Positions 18,300 through 27,843 of a stretch of 64,000 nucleotides of DNA are shown piece after piece (positions within the stretch are counted from its first letter, which is position 1; each line of letters starts with the position of its first letter). Source of the stretch: an uncultured Comamonadaceae bacterium. GTDB lineage: Bacteria > Pseudomonadota > Gammaproteobacteria > Burkholderiales > Burkholderiaceae. A program made the translations under genes and the position numbers. The stretch spans positions 1 through 64,000 of the forward strand of contig CAMLSD010000001.1 of assembly GCA_946482595.1 (NCBI GenBank), read 5' to 3'. The notes beneath the pieces are model-generated. The model was given only the letters and a program-made list of their open reading frames with translations, was not told where the DNA came from and ran no database searches.

Positions 18300-20123
18300 A
18301 TGAGATTTGCGCTGTGCATGCTCCTGGGGTGGCTGGGCGTGGCCGTGTCGCCGGTGTGGGCGGCGCATGCCTATGCGCAGTTCGGCGACATCAAGTACCC
18401 ACCAGGTTTCGCTCACTTCGACTACGTCAACCCCGATGCCCCCAAGGGCGGCGACTTCAGCCTGGTGCCACCCACGCGCATCAGCAACTTCGACAAGTAC
18501 AACCCGTTCACCCTCAAGGGCAATGCCCCGCCCGGGTTGTCGGCGCTGGTGTTCGAGACGCTGCTCACCGGCACCTTCGACGAACCCACCACGGCCTACG
18601 GCCTGCTGGCCGAGGATGTGGAGGTGCCGGCCGACCGGCGCTCGGCCACGTTCCGCTTGAATCCCAAGGCACGCTTTCACAACGGTGATCCGGTCCTCGC
18701 CGAAGACGTGCGGCATTCGTTCGAGCGCCTGGTCAGCAAGGAGGCCGCGCCGCAATATCGCGTGTACTTCGGCAATGTGCAGTCGGTGACCGTGATCGAC
18801 GAGCGCACGGTGCGCTTCACCTTCAAGGAAGCGAATGCCGAGATGCCCTTGCTGGTGGGGGTCTCGCTGCCGATCTTCAGTCGCAAGTGGGGTCTGGTCG
18901 ACGGCCGCTCCAAGCCCTTCGACCAGATCGTGACCGACATCCCGATCGCCTCGGGGCCTTACCGCATCGGCAAGGTGAATTTCGGCAAGGACATCTCCTA
19001 CCAGCGCGACCCGACCTACTGGGCGCGTGACCTGAATGTGCGGCGTGGCCTGTTCAACTTCGACCGGGTGACCTACCGCGTCTACGCCGATGACAAGGTG
19101 CGGCTCGAGGCCTTCAAGGCCGGCGAGTTCGATTTCATCCAGGCCTTCATTGCGAAGGAATGGGCGCGCGAATACCGCGGCCGCAAGTTCGACTCCGGTG
19201 AGCTGATCAAGCGGGAGTTCGAGCACGGCAACGCCGGGGACTTCCAGGGCTTCATGCTGAACACGCGGCGCCCGGTCTTCCGGGACGTGCGCGTGCGCGA
19301 GGCCATCGGCCTGGCCATGGACTACGAATGGATGAACCGGCAGCTGTTCTTCAACTCCTATGCCCGGCTGCGCGGCTACTTCGTCGCGAGCGACTTCGAG
19401 GCCAAGGGGATGCCCGGTGCCGAGGAACTGGCCGTGCTCGAACCCCTGCGACGCCACCTGCGCGACGAAGTGTTCACCCAGCCGGTGCCGATGCCGCCCG
19501 ACACCCTCCCACCCAACTCGCTGCGCGGCAACCTGCGGCGGGCCAAGGCCTTGCTGGAGGCGGCCGGATGGAGCTACCGGGACGGAGCGCTTCGCAATGA
19601 GCGTGGCGAGCCGCTGGTCATCGAGTTTCTCGACAACCAGGGCTCGATGGGGCGTGTCGTCCTGCCGTTCATGCAGAACCTGGCCAAGCTGGGCATTCGC
19701 GCCAATTACAAGGTCGTGGACTTTGCGCTGCTGCAGAAGCGACAGGACGTCTTCGATTTCGACATCGTGAGCGTGCGCATCCTGGGCAGTGAAGCACCCG
19801 GGGCTGAACTGCTGGCGCGCTTCGGCTCGGCGGCGGCCGACACCGAGGGCTCCAGCAATCTGATCGGCGTGAAGAACCCGGCGGTGGACAAGCTGCTGGA
19901 GCGGGCCGTGGCGGCCACCACCCGCTCGGAGCTGGTGGCTTCGCTGCGTGCGCTCGACCGGGTGCTGCGGCACGAACACTACGTCGTGCCGGCCTGGTTC
20001 TCCAGCCGCCACCGCGTGGCCTACCGATCAGGCCGTTTCGAGCTGCCCGAGCGCACACCGCGCTACTACGAGCCCGAGGCCTGGGCCCTGTCCACCTGGT
20101 GGGCTCACCCGAGCCGCCGCTGA
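18300..20123 (+). CDS. yejA: Periplasmic oligopeptide-binding protein of the Yej ABC importer
   Basis: SBP family 5 extracytoplasmic protein that binds peptides for import. 607 residues from the ATG at 18300; the signal peptide (MRFALCMLLGWLGVAVSPVWA) begins there, although the frame is open to 18192. The mature part starts AHAYAQFGDIKYPPGFAHFDYVNPDAPKGG, the hallmark of YejA, and continues with family 5 motifs (FHNGDPVLAEDVRHSFERL, EWMNRQLFFNSYARLRGYF). Followed by yejB, yejE and yejF. In E. coli YejABEF imports microcin C and other formylated peptides; substrate range here is inferred. Confidence 0.95.
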   Translation: MRFALCMLLGWLGVAVSPVWAAHAYAQFGDIKYPPGFAHFDYVNPDAPKGGDFSLVPPTRISNFDKYNPFTLKGNAPPGLSALVFETLLTGTFDEPTTAYGLLAEDVEVPADRRSATFRLNPKARFHNGDPVLAEDVRHSFERLVSKEAAPQYRVYFGNVQSVTVIDERTVRFTFKEANAEMPLLVGVSLPIFSRKWGLVDGRSKPFDQIVTDIPIASGPYRIGKVNFGKDISYQRDPTYWARDLNVRRGLFNFDRVTYRVYADDKVRLEAFKAGEFDFIQAFIAKEWAREYRGRKFDSGELIKREFEHGNAGDFQGFMLNTRRPVFRDVRVREAIGLAMDYEWMNRQLFFNSYARLRGYFVASDFEAKGMPGAEELAVLEPLRRHLRDEVFTQPVPMPPDTLPPNSLRGNLRRAKALLEAAGWSYRDGALRNERGEPLVIEFLDNQGSMGRVVLPFMQNLAKLGIRANYKVVDFALLQKRQDVFDFDIVSVRILGSEAPGAELLARFGSAAADTEGSSNLIGVKNPAVDKLLERAVAATTRSELVASLRALDRVLRHEHYVVPAWFSSRHRVAYRSGRFELPERTPRYYEPEAWALSTWWAHPSRR

Positions 20124-20156
20124 GTCACCGAGCGACCTGCACGAGAACGCACACCG

Positions 20157-21197
20157 ATGTGGAGCTACATCCTCAAACGCCTGCTGCTGATGGTGCCTAC
20201 GCTGCTCGGGGTGCTGCTGATCACCTTTGCCGTGATCCAGTTTGTTCCCGGCGGGCCGGTCGAACAGATGGTGGCGCAACTGCAAGGCCGTGACACCGGC
20301 GGCGAGGGTGCTGCTGCGCGTGGCAGCGGCTACCGCGGCCGCCAGGGCGTCGACGCGGCCCGGGTCGAGGAGATCAAGGCCTTGTACGGGTTCGACAAAC
20401 CCGCGCACGAGCGCTTTGTGCAGATGCTTTGGTCGTATGCCCGGTTCGACCTCGGCAAGAGCTTTTTCCATCACAAGGATGTGTGGCAGCTCATCAAGGA
20501 GAAGCTGCCGGTGTCGATCAGCCTCGGCCTGTGGACGTTTTTCCTGAGCTATCTCATCTCGGTGCCGCTGGGCATTGCCAAGGCCGTGCGGGCTGGGTCC
20601 CGCTTCGACACCGTGACCAGCCTGATCGTGCTGATCGGGTATGCGATTCCCGGTTTCGTGCTGGGGGTGGCACTGCTCGTGCTGTTCGGTGGCGGAAGTT
20701 TCGTGCAATGGTTTCCGCTGCGCGGGCTGACGTCGCCCAACTGGGACGAGCTCAGCCTGTGGGGCAAGGTGGTCGACTACCTCTGGCACATCACGCTGCC
20801 GGTGACGGCCAGTGTGCTGGGCAGCTTTGCCGTGATCACGATGCTGACCAAAAACGCCTTCCTCGAGGAGATCCGCAAGCAGTACGTGCTGACCGCCCGG
20901 GCCAAGGGGCTGGATGAGCGCAAGGTGCTGTGGAAGCACGTGTTCCGCAATGCACTGATCCCGCTGGTTACCGGTTTTCCGGCGGCGTTCATCGGTGCCT
21001 TTTTCACCGGGTCGCTGCTGATCGAGACCCTGTTCTCGCTGGACGGGCTGGGCCTGCTCGGCTATGAGTCCGTGATTCGCCGTGACTACCCGGTGGTGCT
21101 GGGCACGCTGTATCTCTTCACGCTCATCGGCCTGGTGACCAAGCTGATCTCCGACCTGTGCTACGTCTGGGTCGACCCACGAGTGAAGTTCGACTGA
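20157..21197 (+). CDS. yejB: Yej ABC importer permease, DppB type
   Basis: 346 residues with six predicted membrane helices: one at the N-terminus (MWSYILKRLLLMVPTLLGVLLITFAVIQFVPG) followed by a periplasmic segment with QGRDTGGEGAAARG, then the BPD_transp_1 domain. The EAA loop that contacts the ATPase is YVLTARAKGLDERKVLWKHVFRNAL. Partner of YejE in the inner-membrane channel. The stop TGA overlaps the ATG of yejE. Confidence 0.95.
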   Translation: MWSYILKRLLLMVPTLLGVLLITFAVIQFVPGGPVEQMVAQLQGRDTGGEGAAARGSGYRGRQGVDAARVEEIKALYGFDKPAHERFVQMLWSYARFDLGKSFFHHKDVWQLIKEKLPVSISLGLWTFFLSYLISVPLGIAKAVRAGSRFDTVTSLIVLIGYAIPGFVLGVALLVLFGGGSFVQWFPLRGLTSPNWDELSLWGKVVDYLWHITLPVTASVLGSFAVITMLTKNAFLEEIRKQYVLTARAKGLDERKVLWKHVFRNALIPLVTGFPAAFIGAFFTGSLLIETLFSLDGLGLLGYESVIRRDYPVVLGTLYLFTLIGLVTKLISDLCYVWVDPRVKFD

Positions 21198-22321
21198 TGA
21201 CCGACACCCTCGCTGCCCAGCCCGTGCAGGCGCTGCCTGTTTCGCTGTCACCCACGCGGCGCGCCTGGCGCCGGTTCCGTGCACGCCGGCTGGGCTACTG
21301 GAGCCTGGTCACGTTTGTTGCCCTGCTGGTGATCAGCCTGATGGCCGAGCTGGTGTCGAACGACAAGCCGCTGGTGGCCCGCTACAACGGCACGTTGTAT
21401 TTCCCGGTGCTCCAGAACGTGCCTGAAACCACCTTTGGCGGTGACTTCGACACGCCCACCGACTACCTCGACCCCTTCATCGTCGAGCAGCTCGCCAAAG
21501 AGGGCAACTGGGCGATCTATCCGATCAACCGCTATCACCACAGCACGATCAACTATTTCGCAAAGGAGCCCAGTCCCTCCGGGCCGTCGCGTGACAACTG
21601 GCTGGGCACCGACGACCGAGGGCGCGACCTGCTGGCCCGGCTGCTCTACGGGTTCCGCCTGTCGGTGCTGTTCGCGCTGGCGCTGACCGTGATCGGTGTG
21701 GTGCTGGGCGTGATCACCGGGGCGATCCAGGGCTTCTATGGCGGGCGCACCGACCTGGCGTTTCAGCGCTTCATCGAGATCTGGGGGGCCATGCCCGAGC
21801 TTTACCTGCTGATCATCTTTGCCGCCGTGTTCGACCCGAGCGTGGGCCTGCTGATCGTGCTGCTCAGCCTGTTCGGCTGGATGGGGCTGTCCGACTATGT
21901 GCGTGCCGAGTTCCTGCGCAATCGCCAGCTCGACTACGTGCGCGCTGCGCGCGCCCTGGGCCTGACGAACTGGCAGATCATCCGCCGCCATGTGCTGCCC
22001 AACAGCCTGACGCCGGTGGTGACCTTCCTGCCGTTTCGCATGAGTGCGGCCATCCTGGCGCTGACCTCGCTCGACTTCCTCGGGCTGGGCGTCCCGATGG
22101 GCACGCCCAGCCTGGGTGAACTGCTGTCGCAGGGCAAGAACAACCTGGACGCCTGGTGGATCTCGCTGTTCACCTTTGCTGTGCTGGTGACGACCCTGCT
22201 GCTGCTGACCTTCATGGGTGACGCCCTGCGCGACGCCCTGGACCCGCGCATCCCCGACCCGCCGCAGCGCAAGCCCGCCGTCGGCGCACCCTCACCGTCC
22301 AGCGATCGGGTGACCGCATGA
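21197..22321 (+). CDS. yejE: Yej ABC importer permease, DppC type
   Basis: 374 residues from the ATG at 21197, which overlaps the yejB stop (TGATG). An earlier in-frame start inside yejB is not needed. Contains a long first periplasmic loop with NDKPLVARYNGTLYFP typical of YejE, the motif NWLGTDDRGRDLLARLLYGFR, and the EAA loop YVRAARALGLTNWQIIRRHVLPN. Six membrane helices. Stop overlaps the yejF start (ATGA). Confidence 0.95.
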   Translation: MTDTLAAQPVQALPVSLSPTRRAWRRFRARRLGYWSLVTFVALLVISLMAELVSNDKPLVARYNGTLYFPVLQNVPETTFGGDFDTPTDYLDPFIVEQLAKEGNWAIYPINRYHHSTINYFAKEPSPSGPSRDNWLGTDDRGRDLLARLLYGFRLSVLFALALTVIGVVLGVITGAIQGFYGGRTDLAFQRFIEIWGAMPELYLLIIFAAVFDPSVGLLIVLLSLFGWMGLSDYVRAEFLRNRQLDYVRAARALGLTNWQIIRRHVLPNSLTPVVTFLPFRMSAAILALTSLDFLGLGVPMGTPSLGELLSQGKNNLDAWWISLFTFAVLVTTLLLLTFMGDALRDALDPRIPDPPQRKPAVGAPSPSSDRVTA

Positions 22322-23940
22322 GCCAGCAGCCCCCCCGAGCCCTGCTGGAGGTGCGCAACCTCCAGGTGAGTTTTGGCAGCCAGGCCGTGGTGCATGGCGT
22401 GGACTTCGACATCGTGCGCGGCGAGAAGCTCGCCCTGGTGGGCGAGTCCGGCTCCGGCAAGACCGTCACCGCCCTGAGTCTGCTGCGGCTGGTGGCCCAG
22501 GCGCAGGTGACGGGCCAGGCCATCCTGCACGACGCCGACGGGCAGCCGCGTGATCTGCTGGCCTTGAGCGAACGCGAACTGCGTGGCATCCGCGGCCAGG
22601 ACGTGGCGGTTATCTTCCAGGAGCCCATGACCGCATTGAACCCGCTGTTCACGGTGGGCGACCAGATTGCCGAGGTGCTGGAACTCAAGCAGGGCCTGAG
22701 CCGCCGGCAGGCCTGGGCACGCGCCGTCGAATGGCTGGCGGAGACCGGCATTCCCGAGCCGGGTCGGCGCGCGCTGGCCTATCCGCATCAGTTGTCGGGC
22801 GGCCAGCGACAGCGCGCGATGATCGCCATGGCCCTGGCCGGTGAGCCGCGACTGCTGCTGGCCGACGAACCCACCACGGCACTGGACGTGACGGTGCGCC
22901 AGCAGATCCTGGATCTGCTGGACGGCCTGCAGGCCCGCCTGGGCATGGCCGTGCTGATGATCACCCACGACCTGAACCTCGTGAAACGGTTCGCCGACCG
23001 GGTGGCCGTGATGGAGCGCGGGCACCTGGTCGAGGAAGGTGCGGTGAGCGATGTGTTCGCGGCACCCCGCCATGCCTACACCCGCAAGCTGATCGACAGC
23101 CGGCCACGACGTGACGTCGACGAACCGGAGTCGACCCGCACGCTGCCGCCGCTGCTGTCGGCACGCGGCCTGCGGGTGACCTATCCGACCCCGCTGCCGG
23201 GTCTGAAGGGCTGGTTCCGCAAGGGTGAGTTCGTGGCCGTGAAGCAGGCCGATCTGCATCTGCCGGCGGCACGCACCCTGGGGGTCATCGGCGAGTCGGG
23301 GTCCGGCAAGTCGACCCTCGCGCTGGCCGCGCTGGGGCTGTTGCCCTCACAAGGTGAATTGCGCATCGAAGGCCGTGCCTGGCAACTGGAGGCGCACGCC
23401 GACAAGCCGCTGCGCAAGACGGTGCAGGTGGTGTTCCAGGACCCGTTCTCGTCGCTGTCGCCACGCATGACGGTCGAGGAGATCGTGGGCGAAGGCCTGG
23501 AGATCCATCACCCGGGGCTCGCGGCGCCGGCACGCCGAGAGCGGGTCGTCCAGGCGCTGGCCGAAGTGGGCCTGACCACTGCGCAGTTTCCCGGCCTGCT
23601 CAGCCGCTATCCGCATGAGTTCTCGGGCGGGCAGCGCCAGCGGCTGGCCATTGCACGTGCGCTGATCGTCGAGCCCAGCGTGCTGGTGCTGGACGAGCCC
23701 ACCAGCGCGCTGGACGTGACCATCCAGAAGCAGGTGCTCGAACTGCTGCAGCGCCTGCAGCGCGAGAGGGCGCTGGCCTATCTGCTCATCACCCACGATG
23801 TGGATGTGATCCGGGCGATGGCCCACGATGTGGTCGTGATGAAAGACGGCGACATCGTCGAGCAGGGGCCGGTGCATGCCGTGCTCGACGCGCCGCGGCA
23901 TCCCTACACCCAGCGTCTGGTGCAGGCCGCGACAGCCTGA
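22318..23940 (+). CDS. yejF: Yej ABC importer ATPase with two fused nucleotide-binding domains
   Basis: 540 residues holding two complete ABC cassettes in one chain. First: Walker [11 protein letters not shown], signature [15 protein letters not shown], Walker [13 protein letters not shown]. Second: Walker [12 protein letters not shown], signature [15 protein letters not shown], Walker [13 protein letters not shown]. Each is followed by the oligopeptide-type H-loop ([30 protein letters not shown]). It energises YejBE. Its 3' end faces the imuA-like gene. Confidence 0.96.
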   Translation: MSQQPPRALLEVRNLQVSFGSQAVVHGVDFDIVRGEKLALVGESGSGKTVTALSLLRLVAQAQVTGQAILHDADGQPRDLLALSERELRGIRGQDVAVIFQEPMTALNPLFTVGDQIAEVLELKQGLSRRQAWARAVEWLAETGIPEPGRRALAYPHQLSGGQRQRAMIAMALAGEPRLLLADEPTTALDVTVRQQILDLLDGLQARLGMAVLMITHDLNLVKRFADRVAVMERGHLVEEGAVSDVFAAPRHAYTRKLIDSRPRRDVDEPESTRTLPPLLSARGLRVTYPTPLPGLKGWFRKGEFVAVKQADLHLPAARTLGVIGESGSGKSTLALAALGLLPSQGELRIEGRAWQLEAHADKPLRKTVQVVFQDPFSSLSPRMTVEEIVGEGLEIHHPGLAAPARRERVVQALAEVGLTTAQFPGLLSRYPHEFSGGQRQRLAIARALIVEPSVLVLDEPTSALDVTIQKQVLELLQRLQRERALAYLLITHDVDVIRAMAHDVVVMKDGDIVEQGPVHAVLDAPRHPYTQRLVQAATA

Positions 23941-23979
23941 TCGGGGCCGCGGCAACGCCGCCGCCCGGCAGGACCGGAC

Positions 23980-24015
23980 TGGCCGTTGTGGCAGTTGTGG
24001 CCGTTATGGCCGTTG
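23980..24015. repeat. Four tandem 9-base repeats TGGCCGTTG (imperfect)
   Basis: Units TGGCCGTTG, TGGCAGTTG, TGGCCGTTA, TGGCCGTTG lie head to tail in the short convergent space between yejF and the imuA-like gene. Two units differ by one base each. Function unknown; repeat slippage is a sufficient explanation. Confidence 0.7.
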
Positions 24016-24025
24016 GGCGTGGGGT

Positions 24026-25003
24026 TCACGCGGTGGCCTGGCCGGCCTCCAGCGCAACCAGGCGGTCGAGCTCGCGGCAGACCTCGGCCATCGAGCCGAT
24101 GATGGCCGTGCGGCGCAGGTCGCGGGGATCACGCGTCACTTTCAGGTGCGATGCAGGTCGACGGCTGCGCGTCACGGCCGATGCCGTGCCCGGCTTGGCC
24201 TCGGTGAACTCGGTGGCCGGTGCTGCGCTGGCGGCACGGGGAGACACTTCCGGCAGACGCACCGGCAGCAGCACCGACACCGCAGCGCGGGCCAGGCTGG
24301 GCCGCACGCGTACCTCCAGTGCATGCCCGCGCGACGGCAGGACACTCAGGCTCAGGTCGGCCGGCGTGTCGTCCCAGCGCGCCAGCGCCGGCCGTACCAG
24401 GAACAGGTGAGTGCGTGAGAGCCGGCAGGCCCGGCGCAGCGTGCGCCACTGCGCGGGGGTGACGTCGGCCTGCCATACCACCAGTGCACCGTCGGCATGG
24501 CCCTGCATCCATGCGCAGGCGAGTTCAATCTGGCTGGTGCTGGCCGCAGTCGGGGTGTCGTCGCTCAGTCGGCGGGCGGTGTGCAGCTCCAGCGAGGGCA
24601 GGAGCAGCCGGTTTGCGGCGAGTGTGTGGTCGTCGACCGAACGCGGGCAGCCGATCAGCGCGACCGGCCGGTCGGCCGCTGCCAGCGCCTGAAGCAAGGG
24701 CGCCACGATCGCCAGCTCAGGATGGCCCGGGCCGGGCGAGAAGATCTCGGCCACCTGCGGCGCCTGCCAGCCACCCTCGGGCAACACGGCATCGAGCGCG
24801 GAGAAGCCCGTGCCCAGCGGGGCGTGCGCCCCCGGGGTGGCCTCGGTGGCCGTGGCGCCCAGCCCCTGCAGCACGCGGGTCAGGCTGTCCCAGGCCAGGC
24901 CCCAGCCCAGCGACGCGCCGCCTGCCGAAGGCGAGGGCGCCATGAAGCCGGCGCGCAGCGCGCCATCGAGCGAGGGAAAGGGGGTAAGTGAGGCCATGTC
25001 CAT
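24026..25003 (-). CDS. imuA: ImuA-like (SulA/RecA-like) SOS mutagenesis protein
   Basis: 325 residues. After a variable N-terminus the RecA-like core opens with PLGTGFSALDAVLPEGGWQAPQVAEIFSPGPGHPELAIVAPLLQALAAADRPVALIG, the pattern of ImuA proteins, which act with ImuB and DnaE2 in error-prone repair. The C-terminal third (SHLKVTRDPRDL) is less conserved. In most Burkholderiales imuA is followed at once by imuB and dnaE2; here the next gene downstream is the convergent yejF, so those partners, if present, are elsewhere. No LexA box lies directly upstream. The gene is on the same strand as lexA with one gene between. An adjacent ATG at 24997 is an alternative start. Confidence 0.8.
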   Translation of the reverse strand: MDMASLTPFPSLDGALRAGFMAPSPSAGGASLGWGLAWDSLTRVLQGLGATATEATPGAHAPLGTGFSALDAVLPEGGWQAPQVAEIFSPGPGHPELAIVAPLLQALAAADRPVALIGCPRSVDDHTLAANRLLLPSLELHTARRLSDDTPTAASTSQIELACAWMQGHADGALVVWQADVTPAQWRTLRRACRLSRTHLFLVRPALARWDDTPADLSLSVLPSRGHALEVRVRPSLARAAVSVLLPVRLPEVSPRAASAAPATEFTEAKPGTASAVTRSRRPASHLKVTRDPRDLRRTAIIGSMAEVCRELDRLVALEAGQATA

Positions 25004-25168
25004 CTCCGAAGATCAATCAGTTGCATGAAATTCGGCAGGATTGCGACGAGGTGATGCCATCGTGGCCCGATCGCTCGGGACGAGGGCATCGCGGTTGCCA
25101 CCCGGGGCTTGCATGCCAGGCTGCTTGCCCGGCATGAAACGCCCGCCACCCGGGTGACAACCGCGGTT

Positions 25169-25561
25169 TCAGCCTGTGGCCGATCGGGCCGAGGCGGTGA
25201 TTGAGATCTTGTTGCCGAGCGGGGTGCCTTGCCCCGGCCGAACGGGGGTGTCCAGGCCGCTGGCCGGCATGGCGCCATAGAGCTGCTTGCGCTGGGCCGT
25301 GTACCGCCACCAGGGTGCCGCGGGCGCCCCCTGCATGAAGTCGACGGCGGCCATGAAGGTGTCGAGCACGCAGGGGTCCTGCCGGCGGCCGGTTCTGGCG
25401 CACAGCGCTTGGTAGAGCGCAAAGGCGTCGCGTCCGATCAGGTCGCGCGGGCAATGCACGCCGATCGATTCGAGATCGGCCGCCAGGGCCGGCCCGATGT
25501 TGGGCAGCAGTTGCAGCGAGGCGGAGTCGTGCATGCAGTGGGCAGCGCTCAGGGCTTTCAT
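25169..25561 (-). CDS. Helix-hairpin-helix protein of the Cdd1 / mitomycin-resistance type
   Basis: 130 residues. Residues 14-40 form a helix-hairpin-helix (LQLLPNIGPALAADLESIGV) typical of non-specific DNA-binding proteins. The following LIGRDAFALYQALCARTGRRQDPCVLDTFMAAVDFMQGAPAAPWWRYTAQRK matches the small Cdd1 family, sometimes named mitomycin resistance protein. About 35 C-terminal residues are extra. It starts 34 bases after the lexA stop and precedes imuA, so it may be part of a LexA-regulated unit. Biochemical function is not known. Confidence 0.78.
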   Translation of the reverse strand: MKALSAAHCMHDSASLQLLPNIGPALAADLESIGVHCPRDLIGRDAFALYQALCARTGRRQDPCVLDTFMAAVDFMQGAPAAPWWRYTAQRKQLYGAMPASGLDTPVRPGQGTPLGNKISITASARSATG

Positions 25562-25595
25562 GGCGGGTTCCGGTGCAGTGCGAGAGGCAGGGCGC

Positions 25596-26294
25596 TTACA
25601 TCAGCATCGTGTTGCGGATCAGGCCGACGGCGATGCCTTCGAGTTCAAACTCCTGGCCGGGCTCGACGATGATCGGCTGGAACTCGGGGTTCTCGGCGAT
25701 CAGCTCGATGTGCCGGCCGGTGCGGCGAAAGCGCTTGACGGTCACGTCGTCGCCGAGTCGTGCGATCACGATCTGGCCGTTGCGCGCTTCCCGGGCCTGC
25801 TTCACGGCCAGCAGGTCGCCGTCGAGAATGCCCGCATCACGCATGCTCATTCCGCGAACTTTCAGCAGGTAATCCGGTTGCCGCTGGAACATACTTGCCT
25901 CGACGTGCAAGGTCTGGTCGATGTGCTCCTGGGCGAGGATGGGGCTGCCGGCAGCGACACGGCCCACCAGCGGCAGGGCCAGTTGTGCAATGCCGGGCAG
26001 GGGCAGCGAGTACTGCTTGCCCAGCCCGAGCAGGCGCGACTCGTTCAACGAGCGCAGGGTGTCGGACTTCAGGCGGATGCCGCGCGAGGTGCCGCCGACC
26101 AGTTCGATGACACCTTTGCGGGCCAGCGCCTGGAGGTGTTCTTCGGCGGCGTTGGGCGACTTGAAGCCCAGCTCGGCGGCGATCTCGACGCGGGTGGGGG
26201 GTGAGCCGGTGCGCTCGATGGCGCTTTGAATCAGGTCGAGCACCTGCTGCTGCCGAGCGGTGAGCTTGGGGCTGTCGTTGATGCTGGACGCCAT
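25596..26294 (-). CDS. lexA: LexA repressor
   Basis: Represses SOS genes and self-cleaves when RecA is activated. 232 residues from the ATG at 26294. A much longer open frame continues upstream to 27362, but it is only antisense to the asparaginase gene. N-terminal winged [24 protein letters not shown] and [31 protein letters not shown]. The cleavage site Ala-Gly is in [14 protein letters not shown], the catalytic Ser in [13 protein letters not shown] and Lys in DDVTVKRF. Two tandem LexA boxes lie 75-110 bases upstream, so autoregulation is expected. Confidence 0.97.
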   Translation of the reverse strand: MASSINDSPKLTARQQQVLDLIQSAIERTGSPPTRVEIAAELGFKSPNAAEEHLQALARKGVIELVGGTSRGIRLKSDTLRSLNESRLLGLGKQYSLPLPGIAQLALPLVGRVAAGSPILAQEHIDQTLHVEASMFQRQPDYLLKVRGMSMRDAGILDGDLLAVKQAREARNGQIVIARLGDDVTVKRFRRTGRHIELIAENPEFQPIIVEPGQEFELEGIAVGLIRNTMLM

Positions 26295-26368
26295 GGGCAC
26301 CTCGTTGACTGATCGTTGACGCTTGCACGAACTCGAGCCGAGCTTCGGGCCGCGGGCCTGGGTGCTCA

Positions 26369-26384
26369 CTGTTTGAACATCCAG
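26369..26384. promoter_or_regulatory. LexA (SOS) box 1
   Basis: CTGT-N8-CCAG in the lexA / asparaginase intergenic region, one base from the standard CTGT-N8-ACAG. It is 75 bases upstream of the lexA start and 19 bases from the second box. Confidence 0.75.
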
Positions 26385-26387
26385 TAA

Positions 26388-26403
26388 CTGTATTTTTATC
26401 CAG
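26388..26403. promoter_or_regulatory. LexA (SOS) box 2
   Basis: CTGT-N8-CCAG with an A/T-only spacer (ATTTTTAT) and extended symmetry AACTG...CAGTT over 26386-26405, the better of the two boxes. It ends only 11 bases before the asparaginase start codon, so LexA bound here would also block that gene. Confidence 0.82.
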
Positions 26404-26414
26404 TTCTCAGAAAA

Positions 26415-27356
26415 ATGCAAAGCACCTTGAACAAGATCGTTGTCCTGGGCACCGGCGGCACCATTGCCGGCACGGCGGCCGACACCGGCGACAACATCGG
26501 CTACCGGGCCGCCCAGCTGGGTGTGCAGCAGCTGCTGGCCAGCGTGGGTGGGCTCGACGCGGCTGCGATCGAGGCGCATCAGGTCGCCCAGGTCGACAGC
26601 AAGGACATGTGCCATGGCGTGTGGCGCGAGCTGGCCCGCACGGTGGCGCAGCATCTGGCCGATCCGGCGGTGGCCGGTATCGTGATCACGCACGGCACCG
26701 ACACGCTCGAAGAAACCGCCTACCTGCTGCACCACGTGCTGGCGCCGACCAAGCCGGTGGTGTTCACCGCGGCCATGCGTCCGGCCACCGCCGTGCAGGC
26801 CGACGGGCCGCAGAACCTGCTCGATGCGGTGGCCGTGGCGCGCACGCCCGGTGCGCAGGGTGTGGTCGTGGTGGCCGCGGGCACCATCCATTCGGCGCTC
26901 GATGTCCGCAAGGCCCACACCTACCGGATCGATGCGTTCAGCTCGGGCGACGCCGGCCCGCTGGGCTATGTCGAGGAAGGTCGGGTGCGTCAGCTGCGTG
27001 CCTGGCCAGAGGGTGATGGCGTGGGCGTGGACTGCCTGGACCGGGATGGCGCGGCCTGGCCGCGCGTGGAGATTGTCGTCAGCCATGCGGGTGCCGACGG
27101 TGCCCTGGTGCGGGCGATCGTGGCGCTCGGCGCGCGCGGCATCGTGGTGGCCGCCACAGGCAACGGCACGATCCATGGGGCCCTCGAAGACGAGCTGCTC
27201 GCCGCGCAGCAGGCCGGCGTGCGCGTGGTGCGCGTGAGCCGTTGCAGCGACGGCGTGGTGCTGCCCCGCCCGGGCGACCTGCTGCCCGATGCCGGGGGCC
27301 TGAATGCAGTGAAGGCCCGGGTGGGCCTTCTGGTCGATCTGCTGCGGGCCGGCTGA
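26415..27356 (+). CDS. L-asparaginase (bacterial type, cytoplasmic)
   Basis: Hydrolyses Asn to Asp and ammonium. 313 residues. The first active-site Thr is in GTGGTIAGT (Thr16) and the second Thr-Asp pair in [32 protein letters not shown] and [15 protein letters not shown] complete the fold. No signal peptide is seen, so the enzyme should be cytoplasmic. The ATG at 26415 has no good ribosome site and stands 11 bases after a LexA box, which suggests either a leaderless or very short-leader message. Divergent from lexA. Confidence 0.9.
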   Translation: MQSTLNKIVVLGTGGTIAGTAADTGDNIGYRAAQLGVQQLLASVGGLDAAAIEAHQVAQVDSKDMCHGVWRELARTVAQHLADPAVAGIVITHGTDTLEETAYLLHHVLAPTKPVVFTAAMRPATAVQADGPQNLLDAVAVARTPGAQGVVVVAAGTIHSALDVRKAHTYRIDAFSSGDAGPLGYVEEGRVRQLRAWPEGDGVGVDCLDRDGAAWPRVEIVVSHAGADGALVRAIVALGARGIVVAATGNGTIHGALEDELLAAQQAGVRVVRVSRCSDGVVLPRPGDLLPDAGGLNAVKARVGLLVDLLRAG

Positions 27357-27366
27357 CCCCACGAGG

Positions 27367-27394
27367 GGCCCGGGCTCAGCGCCGGGGCCGGGCC
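27367..27394. terminator. Hairpin between the convergent asparaginase and ohr genes
   Basis: GGCCCGG / CCGGGCC stem with a 14-base loop in the 51-base space where the two genes meet; could end both transcripts. No U-run. Confidence 0.4.
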
Positions 27395-27407
27395 GGCCGG
27401 GGTGGCA

Positions 27408-27833
27408 TCAGACCACGCTCAGGCGCACGTCGATGTTGTTGCGCGTGGCATTGGAGTACGGGCAGACCTTGTGGGCGGCCTGCACCAGGGCTTCGGCGGC
27501 GGCGCGGTCCATGCCGGGCAGCGAGACCGCCAGGTCGACTTCGATGCCGAAACCAGCCGGGATCGGGCCGATGCCGACCTTGCCGGTGATCGAGGTGTCA
27601 GCCGGCAGCGCCAGCTTCTGCGAGGCGGCGACGAACTTCATCGCGCCCAGGAAACACGCCGAGTAACCCGCGGCGAACAGCTGCTCAGGGTTCGTGCCTT
27701 CGCCGCCGGCGCCACCGAGTTCCTTCGGGGTGGTCAGCTTGACGTCGAGGATGCCGTCGGACGACACGGCACGGCCATCACGGCCGCCATTGGCGGTGGC
27801 AGTGGCTTGGTACAGGACTTTTTCGAGGGACAT
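27408..27833 (-). CDS. ohr: Organic hydroperoxide resistance protein Ohr
   Basis: Thiol peroxidase of the OsmC/Ohr fold that reduces fatty-acid and other organic hydroperoxides using lipoylated proteins. 141 residues from the ATG at 27833, with AAGGAG nine bases upstream. The two reactive cysteines are present: Cys60 in [10 protein letters not shown] and Cys124 in [13 protein letters not shown], and the Arg of the active site in the N-terminal half. The open frame continues upstream through a (CCCCAA)5 tract that would give PNPNPN, but the ribosome site rules this out. ohrR lies upstream on the same strand. Confidence 0.96.
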   Translation of the reverse strand: MSLEKVLYQATATANGGRDGRAVSSDGILDVKLTTPKELGGAGGEGTNPEQLFAAGYSACFLGAMKFVAASQKLALPADTSITGKVGIGPIPAGFGIEVDLAVSLPGMDRAAAEALVQAAHKVCPYSNATRNNIDVRLSVV

Positions 27834-27843
27834 GGTGTGCTCC

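Noticed and set aside
26295..27362. N-terminal extension of lexA to 588 residues
   Set aside because: It is entirely antisense to the asparaginase gene and would put the LexA boxes inside the coding sequence; LexA is normally about 200-230 residues.
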